A DNA stretch of 64,000 bases from Rickettsiales bacterium (GTDB taxonomy: Bacteria > Pseudomonadota > Alphaproteobacteria > Rickettsiales > JAJNBL01): NCBI GenBank assembly GCA_021156175.1, contig JAJNBL010000001.1, positions 1-64,000 of the forward strand, given 5' to 3'. The notes below the pieces were generated by a model. That model did no database searches. It was not told where the DNA came from and worked only from the letters and a program-made list of their open reading frames with translations. Both the position numbers and the translations under genes were made by a program. Shown piece by piece: positions 34,401-42,811 of the stretch (positions are counted from its first letter, which is position 1; each line of letters begins with the position of its first letter).

Positions 34401-34853
34401 ATGATCATTGCCATCACCGATACTACCGAGCTCATTGAATTTATGGGAGGGATTTTATTTTTCCTCTGGGGAATATCTTTCCTGATACGAGCGGGATCAT
34501 GGACACTCTGGTTCAAGCGATTGGAAAGAGATGGAAAACCCTCAGCACTTACCTTGGGAAGCAGTTTTGTAATCATCGGCGGTCTGGGATTAGCGCTGCA
34601 TCCTATCTGGAGCGGCATACCCTCCATCCTCACAACGCTTGAAATTTTGGCCATCGCGATAGGAGCAATTTACCTTCTCTTTCCCGAAGCACTTTCTATC
34701 ATGCTTCGCTGCATTTCCGCTTATATCGAATCCCTGATTCGTGCAGTTGGGCTGGCACTGATCGTCCTCTCCCTGCTGTTGTTACAAGATACTTACGATA
34801 ACCACACCATTACAAAACTTTTGGACTTTTATCCCAACATGGAAGGAATTTAG
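34401..34853 (+). CDS. Hypothetical integral membrane protein
   Basis: A 150-residue protein with four predicted transmembrane helices (about 11-30, 50-70, 74-95 and 112-129). There are no charged catalytic motifs and no family I recognise. GCGGAGGAAATA precedes the ATG and the gene lies 12 bases after the Csp3-like gene, so both are probably in one operon. Confidence 0.7.
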   Translation: MIIAITDTTELIEFMGGILFFLWGISFLIRAGSWTLWFKRLERDGKPSALTLGSSFVIIGGLGLALHPIWSGIPSILTTLEILAIAIGAIYLLFPEALSIMLRCISAYIESLIRAVGLALIVLSLLLLQDTYDNHTITKLLDFYPNMEGI

Positions 34854-35036
34854 CATACCTTATCACACCAAGTACGACCTCACCTCTACGTAATAAACGT
34901 CTTGCCTGCGCATACACAGGATATTTACCGCGAAGCATTCAATCCCGCCTGGGAAGCGTAGTTGAAGTTGAACACGTGTGAACTGACGCATTCGATGTTC
35001 GATGCGCGACGATGTATTCACTTAATGGGAAATGCT

Positions 35037-35495
35037 TTAGTGCGGTGGGTGTTTAGCTGGATGCTCATCCACATGCCCATAGGGTTTAATGCACTCCACC
35101 ACCTTATCCCGCTCTTCTTGCGAAGAACAATGCGCGGCGATATCACTCACCGTCACAACGCCGACCAGACTTTTTTCTTCTTCGTTATTGAGCACGACAA
35201 GGCGTTGCACCTCCTGCTGTTTCATATTTTCGAGTACCTCCTCAACACCATCATCCTGGAAACAATAAAGCACTTCTTTCGTCATAATATCCTGCGCCTT
35301 CGTTTTTGGTCCCATACCTTCCGCTACTGCGCGAACCGCAATATCCCGATCCGTTACCATTCCTTTGAGCTTTGTTCCATCGCCAAGCGGCATCACACCG
35401 GTATGATGTTTATGCATTTCCTGCGCAACTTCTTGCAAAGTATCCGTTGGCTGACAATAAAAAGGTTCTCTGGACATCACATCTCGTACTAACAT
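35037..35495 (-). CDS. CBS-domain pair protein
   Basis: A 152-residue protein with two CBS domains: VRDVMSREPFYCQPTDTLQE to GMVTDRDIAVRAVAE, and DIMTKEVLYCFQDDGVEEVL to LVGVVTVSDIAAH. It ends in a His-rich tail (HVDEHPAKHPPH). Such free-standing pairs sense adenine nucleotides. The two genes next to it are on the opposite strand. It is longer and more canonical than the pair at 12950. Confidence 0.92.
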   Translation of the reverse strand: MLVRDVMSREPFYCQPTDTLQEVAQEMHKHHTGVMPLGDGTKLKGMVTDRDIAVRAVAEGMGPKTKAQDIMTKEVLYCFQDDGVEEVLENMKQQEVQRLVVLNNEEEKSLVGVVTVSDIAAHCSSQEERDKVVECIKPYGHVDEHPAKHPPH

Positions 35496-35728
35496 GGGAA
35501 TAGCCTCCTTTGCACTTTACATTCTTGATTATATTGTGTGAATAACTAGCATAAGAAATATGCCATTAAATAGCTGTTGGCCAACGACTTAAACCTATCA
35601 AAGCATCATCAATGTCTTCCTAACTTTGTCTTTACCCCCGATCAATAAATCCCAATAGAAAATTTAGCACGCAGCTGCGAAGCTTTCTTTTATAGTGCTT
35701 ATTTTATAACGATAAACACGGAGTATTT

Positions 35729-36289
35729 ATGGCAACCGAATTATTTGAAACAGATCAGATGCCCAACCTAAAGAACCGCATTCCCGGCTCAATTGTCAAG
35801 CATCGGGGATGGTATATTTTTGAAGGAGTTGTCTTTGTGCTGGGTGGCTTATTATCCATTGCACTTCCCGTCTCAACCGCACTTGCTTTTGAGATGTATA
35901 TGGGTGTTTTGCTTCTCATTACCGGCTTGGTAAAGGCGCTCTCAAGCATTCGCTCACATCCGGTCGGATGGTCGGCTTTCTCTTCACTTCTGCTCATCGG
36001 AGCGGGGGTATTGATGCTCTGGAAACCCGTGACGGGAATGGTCACACTCGCCACGATCGTTGCAACCTTCTTACTTCTCGAGGCAGTTACTGAAATTATG
36101 CTTTCGTTTCAATTCCGTCCTGCAAAGAACTGGAACTGGTTGATGTTTTCAGGAATTGCCACACTTGTACTTGCGATCCTTCTCTTTACCGGATGGCCTG
36201 GCAATGCCGTAGTCTTCTTGGGTGTCCTCATTGGAGCGAATCTCTTGCTTTATGGTGCCGCACTACTCGCCTTAAGCATACCGAAATAG
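35729..36289 (+). CDS. HdeD-family membrane protein (DUF308)
   Basis: A 186-residue protein with six predicted transmembrane helices in three hairpins. The conserved HdeD features are RGWYIFEGVVFVLGGLLSIA, LLITGLVKALSSI and WLMFSGIATLVLAILLFTGWP. HdeD in E. coli is linked to acid resistance; its mechanism is unknown. CGGAG lies before the ATG. The gene is 30 bases before the OmpA-like gene. Confidence 0.9.
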   Translation: MATELFETDQMPNLKNRIPGSIVKHRGWYIFEGVVFVLGGLLSIALPVSTALAFEMYMGVLLLITGLVKALSSIRSHPVGWSAFSSLLLIGAGVLMLWKPVTGMVTLATIVATFLLLEAVTEIMLSFQFRPAKNWNWLMFSGIATLVLAILLFTGWPGNAVVFLGVLIGANLLLYGAALLALSIPK

Positions 36290-36319
36290 TTGGTTATCCA
36301 GTAAGAATGGAGCATTTTT

Positions 36320-36994
36320 ATGAAACACACCCTTCTCCCTCTCACGCTAGGCCTAATAATGGCGATCTATGTTGGTAACGATGCGCTTGCAAAGAAAGGT
36401 GATGACACCGAGCCACGAGAGCAGGAAGTCGTCATCGATTTTAGAGGCAATCCTCTACATAGCACAAGCGGCGACTGCGTCGTTACCAAATGGAAATTGC
36501 CTTACAAAGCTCACAACATTTGCTACCATGAACCTGAAACAGCCAAAATTTTACCCATCACCGAGGAATTCAGAACAGCGGAACATCCCATTCCCTCGTT
36601 TGAACCGCGCACCTACCGCCTCCCTTTTGTCATAGTCCACTTTCCCTTCGATAGCACCGAACTCACCGCCGATGCCCAAATGATACTTAACCGTCTGGTT
36701 AAACAGGTACGAAACTCCGGCAAGGTCTTAGGAGGAAAAATCAGCGGGTACACCGATAGCATCGGATCTGATTCCTATAACAAGGAACTGTCAAGAAAAC
36801 GTGCAGAGCGTGTCATTCGCTATTTAAAACACAAGGGAGTCGACACTTCAAATATTGACGTAGAAAACAAAGGAAAAAAATATTCCGTTACAAAATGCAA
36901 TCAATCCTTACCGCGTAAAGTACTAATCGCATGTCTTGCCAAAGATCGGCAGGTGGAAGTGGAAATCGAAGTCCGGAAAGATAGAATGCAATAA
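36320..36994 (+). CDS. OmpA-family peptidoglycan-associated protein
   Basis: A 224-residue protein with a signal peptide ending ALA. The C-terminal OmpA-like domain begins about residue 108 (VIVHFPFDSTELTADAQMIL), with ISGYTDSIGSDSYNKELSRK and RAERVIRYLKHKGV, which bind diaminopimelate in peptidoglycan. The 85-residue N-terminal segment has no barrel and contains a cysteine pair. It has no lipobox, so it is likely periplasmic. Confidence 0.88.
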   Translation: MKHTLLPLTLGLIMAIYVGNDALAKKGDDTEPREQEVVIDFRGNPLHSTSGDCVVTKWKLPYKAHNICYHEPETAKILPITEEFRTAEHPIPSFEPRTYRLPFVIVHFPFDSTELTADAQMILNRLVKQVRNSGKVLGGKISGYTDSIGSDSYNKELSRKRAERVIRYLKHKGVDTSNIDVENKGKKYSVTKCNQSLPRKVLIACLAKDRQVEVEIEVRKDRMQ

Positions 36995-37015
36995 CACTCT
37001 AATCTAAGGAATCTT

Positions 37016-37534
37016 ATGAAAATACAAAAGTTTAATCCCTGGAACTGGTTCGCACGAGAAGAAGGTGATAATAATCTGTTCAACAAATCACAGTTACAGC
37101 AAGATATTGCTAATCTTTACGATGAGTTGAACCATATAGCGGAGAGGATGTTTAGGGGTGATTCTCCTCCCCTACTCCCAGAATTAACGCAAGGGGTGTT
37201 TAAGCCCAAAATGGATATTATCGAAAACGATGATTCTTACTCGGTTACACTTGAGATACCAGGCATGAAGGAAGAAGACATACATATTGAAATTTCTGAC
37301 CATATTCTCTCCATTCACGGTGAGAAAAAACAGGAGTCCGAAGAAAAATCGGAAGGTCTATATCGTTCAGAGCGCAGTTATGGACAATTTCATAGGATAC
37401 TTTCCTTACCCGAAGATACGGAAACAGACAAAGTAGAAGCAACGTATAAGAAAGGATTGGCAAAAATAACATTGCCCCGAAAAACAACCTCCAAAAAGAA
37501 ACCCAAGGAAATCAAGTTTAAGAAATCTGCGTGA
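37016..37534 (+). CDS. Small heat-shock protein, Hsp20 family
   Basis: A 172-residue chaperone. The alpha-crystallin domain covers about 63-160: FKPKMDIIENDDSYSVTLEI, PGMKEEDIHIEISDHILSIH, RSYGQFHRILSLPEDTETDK and KKGLAKITLPR. The basic tail (KKKPKEIKFKKSA) replaces the usual IxI motif. It is expected to hold unfolding proteins during heat or envelope stress. It is followed after 19 bases by the DJ-1/PfpI gene. Confidence 0.93.
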   Translation: MKIQKFNPWNWFAREEGDNNLFNKSQLQQDIANLYDELNHIAERMFRGDSPPLLPELTQGVFKPKMDIIENDDSYSVTLEIPGMKEEDIHIEISDHILSIHGEKKQESEEKSEGLYRSERSYGQFHRILSLPEDTETDKVEATYKKGLAKITLPRKTTSKKKPKEIKFKKSA

Positions 37535-37553
37535 ATGCATTGAAAGGAATGCA

Positions 37554-38270
37554 ATGAAACGAGCATCTATCCTATTCATTCTCACATCCCATCAAAGGCT
37601 AGGGGATACTGAACGGCTTACTGGCTGCCACTATGAGGAGCTAGCCACTCCGTATTATCTCTTCAAGAAAGAAGGCTATAACATAACGCTCGCCTCTATT
37701 AAAGGAGGGAAACCTCCTTTCGATCCACGAAGTTTGAAGCATTGTATTGATGCGAATCCTCCCTCCGTAATCACTTTTCTTTTCGATAAAGAAGCAACTA
37801 CAAAACTAGAAAACACGACTCCCCTCACAGATATTTCAGGCGAACGTTATGATGTACTTTTTTTGCTGGGCGGCGAAGGGGCAATGTGGGATTTCCCCAC
37901 CAGTGAAACGATCGCAAATCTTGTCAGTGATTTCATGGAAAAACGAAAACCGGTGGCAACCATTGGATTGGGTGCCGCAGGCCTCATCGGCGCCCATACC
38001 TTAATGGAGCAGCCGATTGTAAAAGGAAAAAAGCTCACCTGTTTGAGTAATGCAGAAGAGCACGAAACCGGGCTCGATACCACTCTTCCTTTTCTGTTAG
38101 AAACTGCGATGCGGGAACTCGGGGCAGAATATGAATGCTCAGAACCTGGCAAAAAACATGTTACACAGGATGAAAACCTCATCACCGGACAGAATGCAGC
38201 CTCCGCGAAAGGAGTAGCAAAAACCCTAATAAGTTGGTTACAGCGGAAGAAATTATCCGAAGCGGCGTAG
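37554..38270 (+). CDS. DJ-1/PfpI superfamily protein lacking the catalytic cysteine
   Basis: A 238-residue class I glutamine-amidotransferase-like protein. YEELATPYYLFKKEGYNITL, LKHCIDAN, YDVLFLLGGEGAMWDFPTSE and VATIGLGAAGLIG match the Hsp31/PfpI layout. In active relatives the last block reads VCHGPAGL; here the Cys is Gly138 and the His is Leu139, and GGHGAMWD is GGEGAMWD. The enzyme activity (glyoxalase or deglycase type) should be lost, so a chaperone or regulatory role is more likely. Its 3' end overlaps the convergent GNAT gene. Confidence 0.88.
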   Translation: MKRASILFILTSHQRLGDTERLTGCHYEELATPYYLFKKEGYNITLASIKGGKPPFDPRSLKHCIDANPPSVITFLFDKEATTKLENTTPLTDISGERYDVLFLLGGEGAMWDFPTSETIANLVSDFMEKRKPVATIGLGAAGLIGAHTLMEQPIVKGKKLTCLSNAEEHETGLDTTLPFLLETAMRELGAEYECSEPGKKHVTQDENLITGQNAASAKGVAKTLISWLQRKKLSEAA

Positions 38271-39065
38271 TGTTGCCGCATGCTCTTCCCACCCTTTCAG
38301 CAATTTTTGCTCTAAATAGGAGATTTCATAGAGTGGGTTGTCTTTATAATACGCAGGAAGATTAAACTGGTTGAGACCTAAAATTCCATCCGGAGAAGCA
38401 AGCACCATGGTCGGCGATACAGTCTCAGGATCGCGATATTCCACAAACCCCTTACGAAGATACATCTCCATCGCCGAAGGCCCGCCCGGCATACGATCAT
38501 AGTATGGAACCGTATCCAGAATCACTCGCCGCGCTCCTCCTTCGTAACAACATTTGCAGAGCGTATCAAAGAAAAAACTGCCATACCCCTTCCCTTGGGC
38601 GGAAGGAATCAATCCCACGAAATTAATTTTCGCTGTCTCGGCTTCCCCCACATGACGATCAATAGAACCAAGCCCCAGCGGTCGACCGGAAGCAGAAAGC
38701 ACATAAAGCTCTTGTTCTGCAAAAAACGGTTCCCATTCCCACTGCGGATCATCCAATGGCCACCACCCGCCCGCAACCGACACCGCTTCATACAAATCAC
38801 GAAACACCGTCAGCGGAAACTCATGAAACGCCATCTGTATAATGCTAACATCTGCCGGCGTAGGCTTTAGCGCATATTCCGCCGCACCGCGCTCAAGAAA
38901 ATGAATCTTCACTGCCTCCAGCGTCCCAATATCCTCATATATAGGCGCATGCGGCTCACCAGGCGTAATGATAACTCCGCTGTCACGCTGTTGCTTGAGA
39001 CGGAAAACACGATTGCCTTTGATAAGAAGTTTGGGAGTTAACACAGAAGACATAGGACAGACCAT
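38253..39065 (-). CDS. GNAT-family N-acetyltransferase
   Basis: A 270-residue protein. The acetyl-CoA motif is VGLIPSAQGKGYGSFFFDTL, with a preceding beta strand (GSIDRHVGEAETAKINFVG) and the later YLRKGFVEYRD of motif B. The first 65 residues form an extra N-terminal segment and the last 50 another. The substrate is unknown. The start at 39065 is used; MSSVL four codons later is an alternative. Confidence 0.85.
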   Translation of the reverse strand: MVCPMSSVLTPKLLIKGNRVFRLKQQRDSGVIITPGEPHAPIYEDIGTLEAVKIHFLERGAAEYALKPTPADVSIIQMAFHEFPLTVFRDLYEAVSVAGGWWPLDDPQWEWEPFFAEQELYVLSASGRPLGLGSIDRHVGEAETAKINFVGLIPSAQGKGYGSFFFDTLCKCCYEGGARRVILDTVPYYDRMPGGPSAMEMYLRKGFVEYRDPETVSPTMVLASPDGILGLNQFNLPAYYKDNPLYEISYLEQKLLKGWEEHAATLRRFG

Positions 39066-39145
39066 GGAGATAACATTTCGGGCACATGACTATAATGCTC
39101 CCTTTACACAAAAAGGGAAAGTGCCAATTCCGGGCCTTGTAAATT

Positions 39146-40675
39146 CTAGAATTGCAATCGACGCACTGGAGAACGTTCATGGGCGCCAGTGGTAATTACT
39201 CTATCTGCAAACAAACCCGGTTTTTTCTGTGGAGAGCGTGCATCTCCCGAGCCTACTTTACTAACAAAACTTTCTGGCTCAACCGGATTCTCCTTGCTTG
39301 GCGACATTAAGCTCTGCAGAAGCTTTAGGTTTATAGGCACATTCTCTTTCTCTTCAAATCCTCTACCCACATTCCATCCAATATCACCAACCGGAGAGAC
39401 ATCTTTTGACGCCATTATCCCTGAAGAAAACCTTTTTGGTGAAGCAATGTAAAATGGAGGCACGTTAGAAGAAGATTTTTGTTCTTCTGGCGTTAATGAT
39501 TTAGGCTGAGTAGGAGCAAAGCTCTCCATCTCAATTGGTTCTGCAATATCAGAATGTTCATCAGGCAAATTATCTAAGTCAACTGCTCCACGATCTTCAG
39601 AAAGACATAAAGACTGCTTCAGTTCAGGAAAATGTTTTTTTTCTATGCTAACATTTATCAAATTCTCTACCAAATCAATGATCTCACGATCACCAGTTTT
39701 TTGTGCTTCAGTACGAATTGAATCTCCCCAAAAATTCTCTACTCCAATATCCGCCCCGTTAGCTACAAGCATCCGTATCATAGCAGGGTTCTTTGCTCTT
39801 ACTGCAAAAAAGAGAGGGGTACTTCCCTCCGCATCCTGTGCATTTAAGGATACTTTCTGATCCGCAAGAAACCTCATTGCACAATCCGCTCCATGCCAAG
39901 CTGCAAGATGTACCAATGTTTCGCCATTACATCCCCGAACATTGAGACCTTGTGAATAACCATTTCTGGCAAGAACCTCCATCACCATTGGATGGTTCCC
40001 CATCGTTGCAAGCGCAAGTGCTGTAAAACCAGAAATACTTTCCCTGTTGATTGTATGATGTGCAACAATCCACTTCTGAAGTAACACCGCTACTGTCTCA
40101 AAATGCCCCTCAAATGCCGCAAGATGAAGCGCGGTATTACCGGCATTATCGATAGCAGCAAAAAAATCGATACCCATCTCGTTTACACGTGGCCAAGCTA
40201 GAATATATCTGACCGTCCCAACAGCACCCTGTTTGACTAAACGATGTAAAACCGTATAACCTTGTGCATCACTTTTCCCAAAATCTGCACCATACTCATA
40301 TAACAATCTAATAATGGCTAAGCCTACATTGTGATCCTCTAGAGAAGCAGCATAATGCAAACAGCTTTCGTTACGAATAGTGACCTGATCCAAATCTGGC
40401 ACGAACGAACAAATAAATTTTCTAACTATATCGATAGGAGTTTCATGCTTAATCATGGCATGTAAAAAGGACTCGCCTTCAGCATTAACAGCACGAACAT
40501 TACCACCATCTCCTAAATATTTTCCCAAAACAGTTAGTTTACCAGCTTCAATTGCCGCAAAAACTTCTTCGACTCCAGGAACAGGATCAATGCGAGATTT
40601 CTTTTGCAAAGGTTCTTCTGACTTATTTTCCATTGTAATATAAGAAAAATAATCAGTTAGTTTTCTTTTAGTCAT
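39146..40675 (-). CDS. Ankyrin-repeat protein with eukaryote-like short motifs
   Basis: A 509-residue protein without a signal peptide. Residues about 65-330 hold about seven ankyrin repeats (for example AGNTALHLAAFEGHFETVAV and EGSTPLFFAVRAKNPAMIRM). The last 170 residues are polar and disordered. The N-terminus, TKRKLTDYFSYI, resembles a PCNA-binding box; the tail has KENVP (443-447), KEN (461-463), SPSK (458-461), SPQKK (481-485) and ends RSPVRRLQF (501-509), which resemble KEN boxes, CDK sites and a cyclin-binding RxL. Bacterial ankyrin proteins are often effectors in host cells. These motifs are short and may be chance. Confidence 0.88.
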   Translation of the reverse strand: MTKRKLTDYFSYITMENKSEEPLQKKSRIDPVPGVEEVFAAIEAGKLTVLGKYLGDGGNVRAVNAEGESFLHAMIKHETPIDIVRKFICSFVPDLDQVTIRNESCLHYAASLEDHNVGLAIIRLLYEYGADFGKSDAQGYTVLHRLVKQGAVGTVRYILAWPRVNEMGIDFFAAIDNAGNTALHLAAFEGHFETVAVLLQKWIVAHHTINRESISGFTALALATMGNHPMVMEVLARNGYSQGLNVRGCNGETLVHLAAWHGADCAMRFLADQKVSLNAQDAEGSTPLFFAVRAKNPAMIRMLVANGADIGVENFWGDSIRTEAQKTGDREIIDLVENLINVSIEKKHFPELKQSLCLSEDRGAVDLDNLPDEHSDIAEPIEMESFAPTQPKSLTPEEQKSSSNVPPFYIASPKRFSSGIMASKDVSPVGDIGWNVGRGFEEKENVPINLKLLQSLMSPSKENPVEPESFVSKVGSGDARSPQKKPGLFADRVITTGAHERSPVRRLQF

Positions 40676-40786
40676 AAGAATGCTACTTATAGTTATTTAT
40701 ATTTTAACTATTCGCACCATAGCCAGAAATAGTTACTATATCAACATGAATTTTCGTATTAACTATTATTCGTGAGGATGGATAAA

Positions 40787-41059
40787 CTAGAAGTGAACAA
40801 TGGAGAGGATATAACTATTCTGAGTAGAAGAAGTGGGGATTGTACTAGTCATTCCCGAAGCATTTACCATTAAACGTTTTGTTGCCCGGGAAGCTGCCTG
40901 ATCCGCCGCGATACGCAGTATTTCCATATCCGCATCATCGGTTTCTGCCGCATAATATCCCGTACTGGTCGTATCTTTACTGGACACAACTTCGGCACAT
41001 GCCGGTTTGACGCCAATAATCAGCAATACTGTGATGAACGCACAAAGCAAAAAACGCAT
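40787..41059 (-). CDS. 90-residue exported protein built from an exoprotein fragment
   Basis: A signal peptide (MRFLLCAFITVLLIIGVKPA, cut after ACA) is joined to 47 residues (about 40787-40933) matching the interior of the giant exoprotein (residues about 675-715): MEILRIAADQAASRATKRLM against IEALRIAADYAALQATERLM, and both have STQNSYIL or SAQNSYIL. AGGGAGAAAA lies directly before the ATG. The leader resembles 10095-10161. Unlike the other fragments, this one has a start, a signal peptide and no frameshift, so it may be expressed and exported. Confidence 0.7.
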   Translation of the reverse strand: MRFLLCAFITVLLIIGVKPACAEVVSSKDTTSTGYYAAETDDADMEILRIAADQAASRATKRLMVNASGMTSTIPTSSTQNSYILSIVHF

Positions 41060-41060
41060 A

Positions 41061-41115
41061 TTTTCTCCCTAAAAAACTGCCTTTGACGGAAGGCATAATA
41101 CCAAAAAAACCTCGA
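41061..41115 (-). promoter_or_regulatory. Leader of the 90-residue gene, second copy of the exoprotein-fragment leader
   Basis: Read on the minus strand, TTTTGGTATTATGCCTTCCG then TCAAAGG, nine bases, and AGGGAGAAAA lead into the ATG at 41059. The copy at 10095-10161 reads TTTTGCTATACTCCCTGCCG then TCAAAGG, with 24 bases before AGGGAGAAAA. Most positions agree, so the two are related. Confidence 0.5.
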
Positions 41116-41233
41116 AAAAGCCAGATGTTTATTAACTTATAAATATTTTATCTAACTACGCTCCCCCTTGCACCCCTCCCTGCCTTCCTGTATGGTGTGC
41201 CTTTGATACTATATATATAGTCATAGGTATTCC

Positions 41234-42811
41234 ATGGGATTGATCGCGTCTACCCGCAACTGGTGTGGAGTCTATTGGCAAAAACACATGTTATGCTTGA
41301 TGGCACTAGGATTTGCGAGCGGCCTCCCACTTTCCCTGACCTTCTCAACTTTGACGGTGTGGTTAACTGAGGCCGGAATCGGAAAATCCACCATTGGTCT
41401 CTTTGCCATTGTAGGAGCCCCTTATTCCTTGAAATTCCTCTGGTCGCACCTCATTGACCATCTCCCACTGCCCTCGCTTACGAAGTGGTTCGGCAAACGC
41501 CGAAGTTGGATACTCTTTACCCAATGCCTCCTTATCATAGCCCTCATTGGAATGGCCTCTTCAGACCCGGTGCAAGATGCCCTCATCACCGCAATTTGGG
41601 CTTTACTCGTTTCCGTATTTTCCGCCTCCCAAGACATCGCAAGTGATGCCTACCGCATTGAAATACTTGAACAAGATGATCAAGCGGCCGGTGCTGCCAT
41701 TTTCGTATTAGGTTATCGGGTCGGGATGCTGGTATCAGGCGCAGGCGGATTGTACCTCGCAACATATGCCGAGTGGTCGACTGTCTATAGCACTATGGCC
41801 GGCTTCATGTTGATTGGGATCATAACGGTATTATTAATGCCTGAACCCGGCGCAACCAAAAAAGCACGCGCACAAAAGAAGGAAGCCATCCGTTCCTGGA
41901 AACAACGAATTCCTCACATTGGCGGGGGGCTGGCGCTGCTTGCTATCGGAACGCTCTTATGGGATCTCAAAGATGCCATTGTGCATTCTTCCTTTCTGAC
42001 CCTCTTTGGGTTCGCCTTTGGGAAATTCGTTTTCTGGGGGTACTACTGCTTCGCTACCTTCATTGTTTTAGGGCTTCTTATCAGCATACTCACGGGACTG
42101 TCGGTACGAAAAACTGTCGTCGCTCCTTTTGCTGAATTTATGCAACGTCCAGGATGGTTGCTCATCCTCGCTTTTGTCCTCTTGTACAAATTCGGCGAGA
42201 ATGTCGCAGGCACGATGACCAATCCTTTTCTACTCGAACTTGGCTTCACGAAAGCAGAAATTGCTACCGTTGTAAAATCTTTGGGTTTCGGCGCAACATT
42301 GGCAGGGTCCTTCATCGGTGGAGCACTCGTAAAACGGATGGGATTGCTGCCGGCATTATGGCTTTGCGGAATTCTCCAAATGGTCTCCACCCTCATGTTC
42401 AGCATCCAAGCGATGGTCGGGCATTCATTATGGGTACTTTGCGCTTCGATTAGCATCGAGAATTTAAGTGGAGGAATGGGAACGGCAGCGTTTGTGGCCT
42501 ATCTGAGCTATTTATGTAATCGTGAATATACCGCAACACAATACGCGCTTCTTAGCTCCATCATGATTGCAGCAGGGAAGTTGCTCATTGCCACTGTCTT
42601 TGCGGTTGACCAAAGTTATTTCCCCGATGGCTCCTTCATCGATGTGATTGGCTGGTCATGGTTCTTCGTGATTGCAACGGTGTGTGCTGTACCAGGGTTG
42701 CTCCTCCTCTCCGTCCTTGCAAGCCGTGAGAAACGCATCGGTGGAAAGAAAGGAAAGCGCAACTCTCCTCTTCCGAATGAAGCGATTGCAGAATCTGGCG
42801 CAGAGGGTTAG
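41234..42811 (+). CDS. ampG: AmpG-like MFS transporter (muropeptide permease)
   Basis: A 525-residue transporter with 12 or more predicted helices. The AmpG start ALGFASGLPLSLTFSTLTVW, the loop GKRRSWIL, FSASQDIASDAYRIEIL and ENLSGGMGTAAFVAYLSYLC are family signatures. AmpG imports GlcNAc-anhydroMurNAc peptides for cell-wall recycling. The basic C-terminal tail of about 30 residues is cytoplasmic. It overlaps the convergent dehydrogenase gene by four bases. Confidence 0.9.
   Translation: MGLIASTRNWCGVYWQKHMLCLMALGFASGLPLSLTFSTLTVWLTEAGIGKSTIGLFAIVGAPYSLKFLWSHLIDHLPLPSLTKWFGKRRSWILFTQCLLIIALIGMASSDPVQDALITAIWALLVSVFSASQDIASDAYRIEILEQDDQAAGAAIFVLGYRVGMLVSGAGGLYLATYAEWSTVYSTMAGFMLIGIITVLLMPEPGATKKARAQKKEAIRSWKQRIPHIGGGLALLAIGTLLWDLKDAIVHSSFLTLFGFAFGKFVFWGYYCFATFIVLGLLISILTGLSVRKTVVAPFAEFMQRPGWLLILAFVLLYKFGENVAGTMTNPFLLELGFTKAEIATVVKSLGFGATLAGSFIGGALVKRMGLLPALWLCGILQMVSTLMFSIQAMVGHSLWVLCASISIENLSGGMGTAAFVAYLSYLCNREYTATQYALLSSIMIAAGKLLIATVFAVDQSYFPDGSFIDVIGWSWFFVIATVCAVPGLLLLSVLASREKRIGGKKGKRNSPLPNEAIAESGAEG

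Noticed and set aside
34854-35036. Gap of 183 bases after the membrane protein gene
   Set aside because: I looked for a tRNA, small ORF or hairpin and found nothing convincing.
35496-35728. Gap of 233 bases between the divergent CBS and HdeD-like genes
   Set aside because: AT-rich promoter-containing DNA; no RNA gene, repeat or stress-sigma promoter that I could support.
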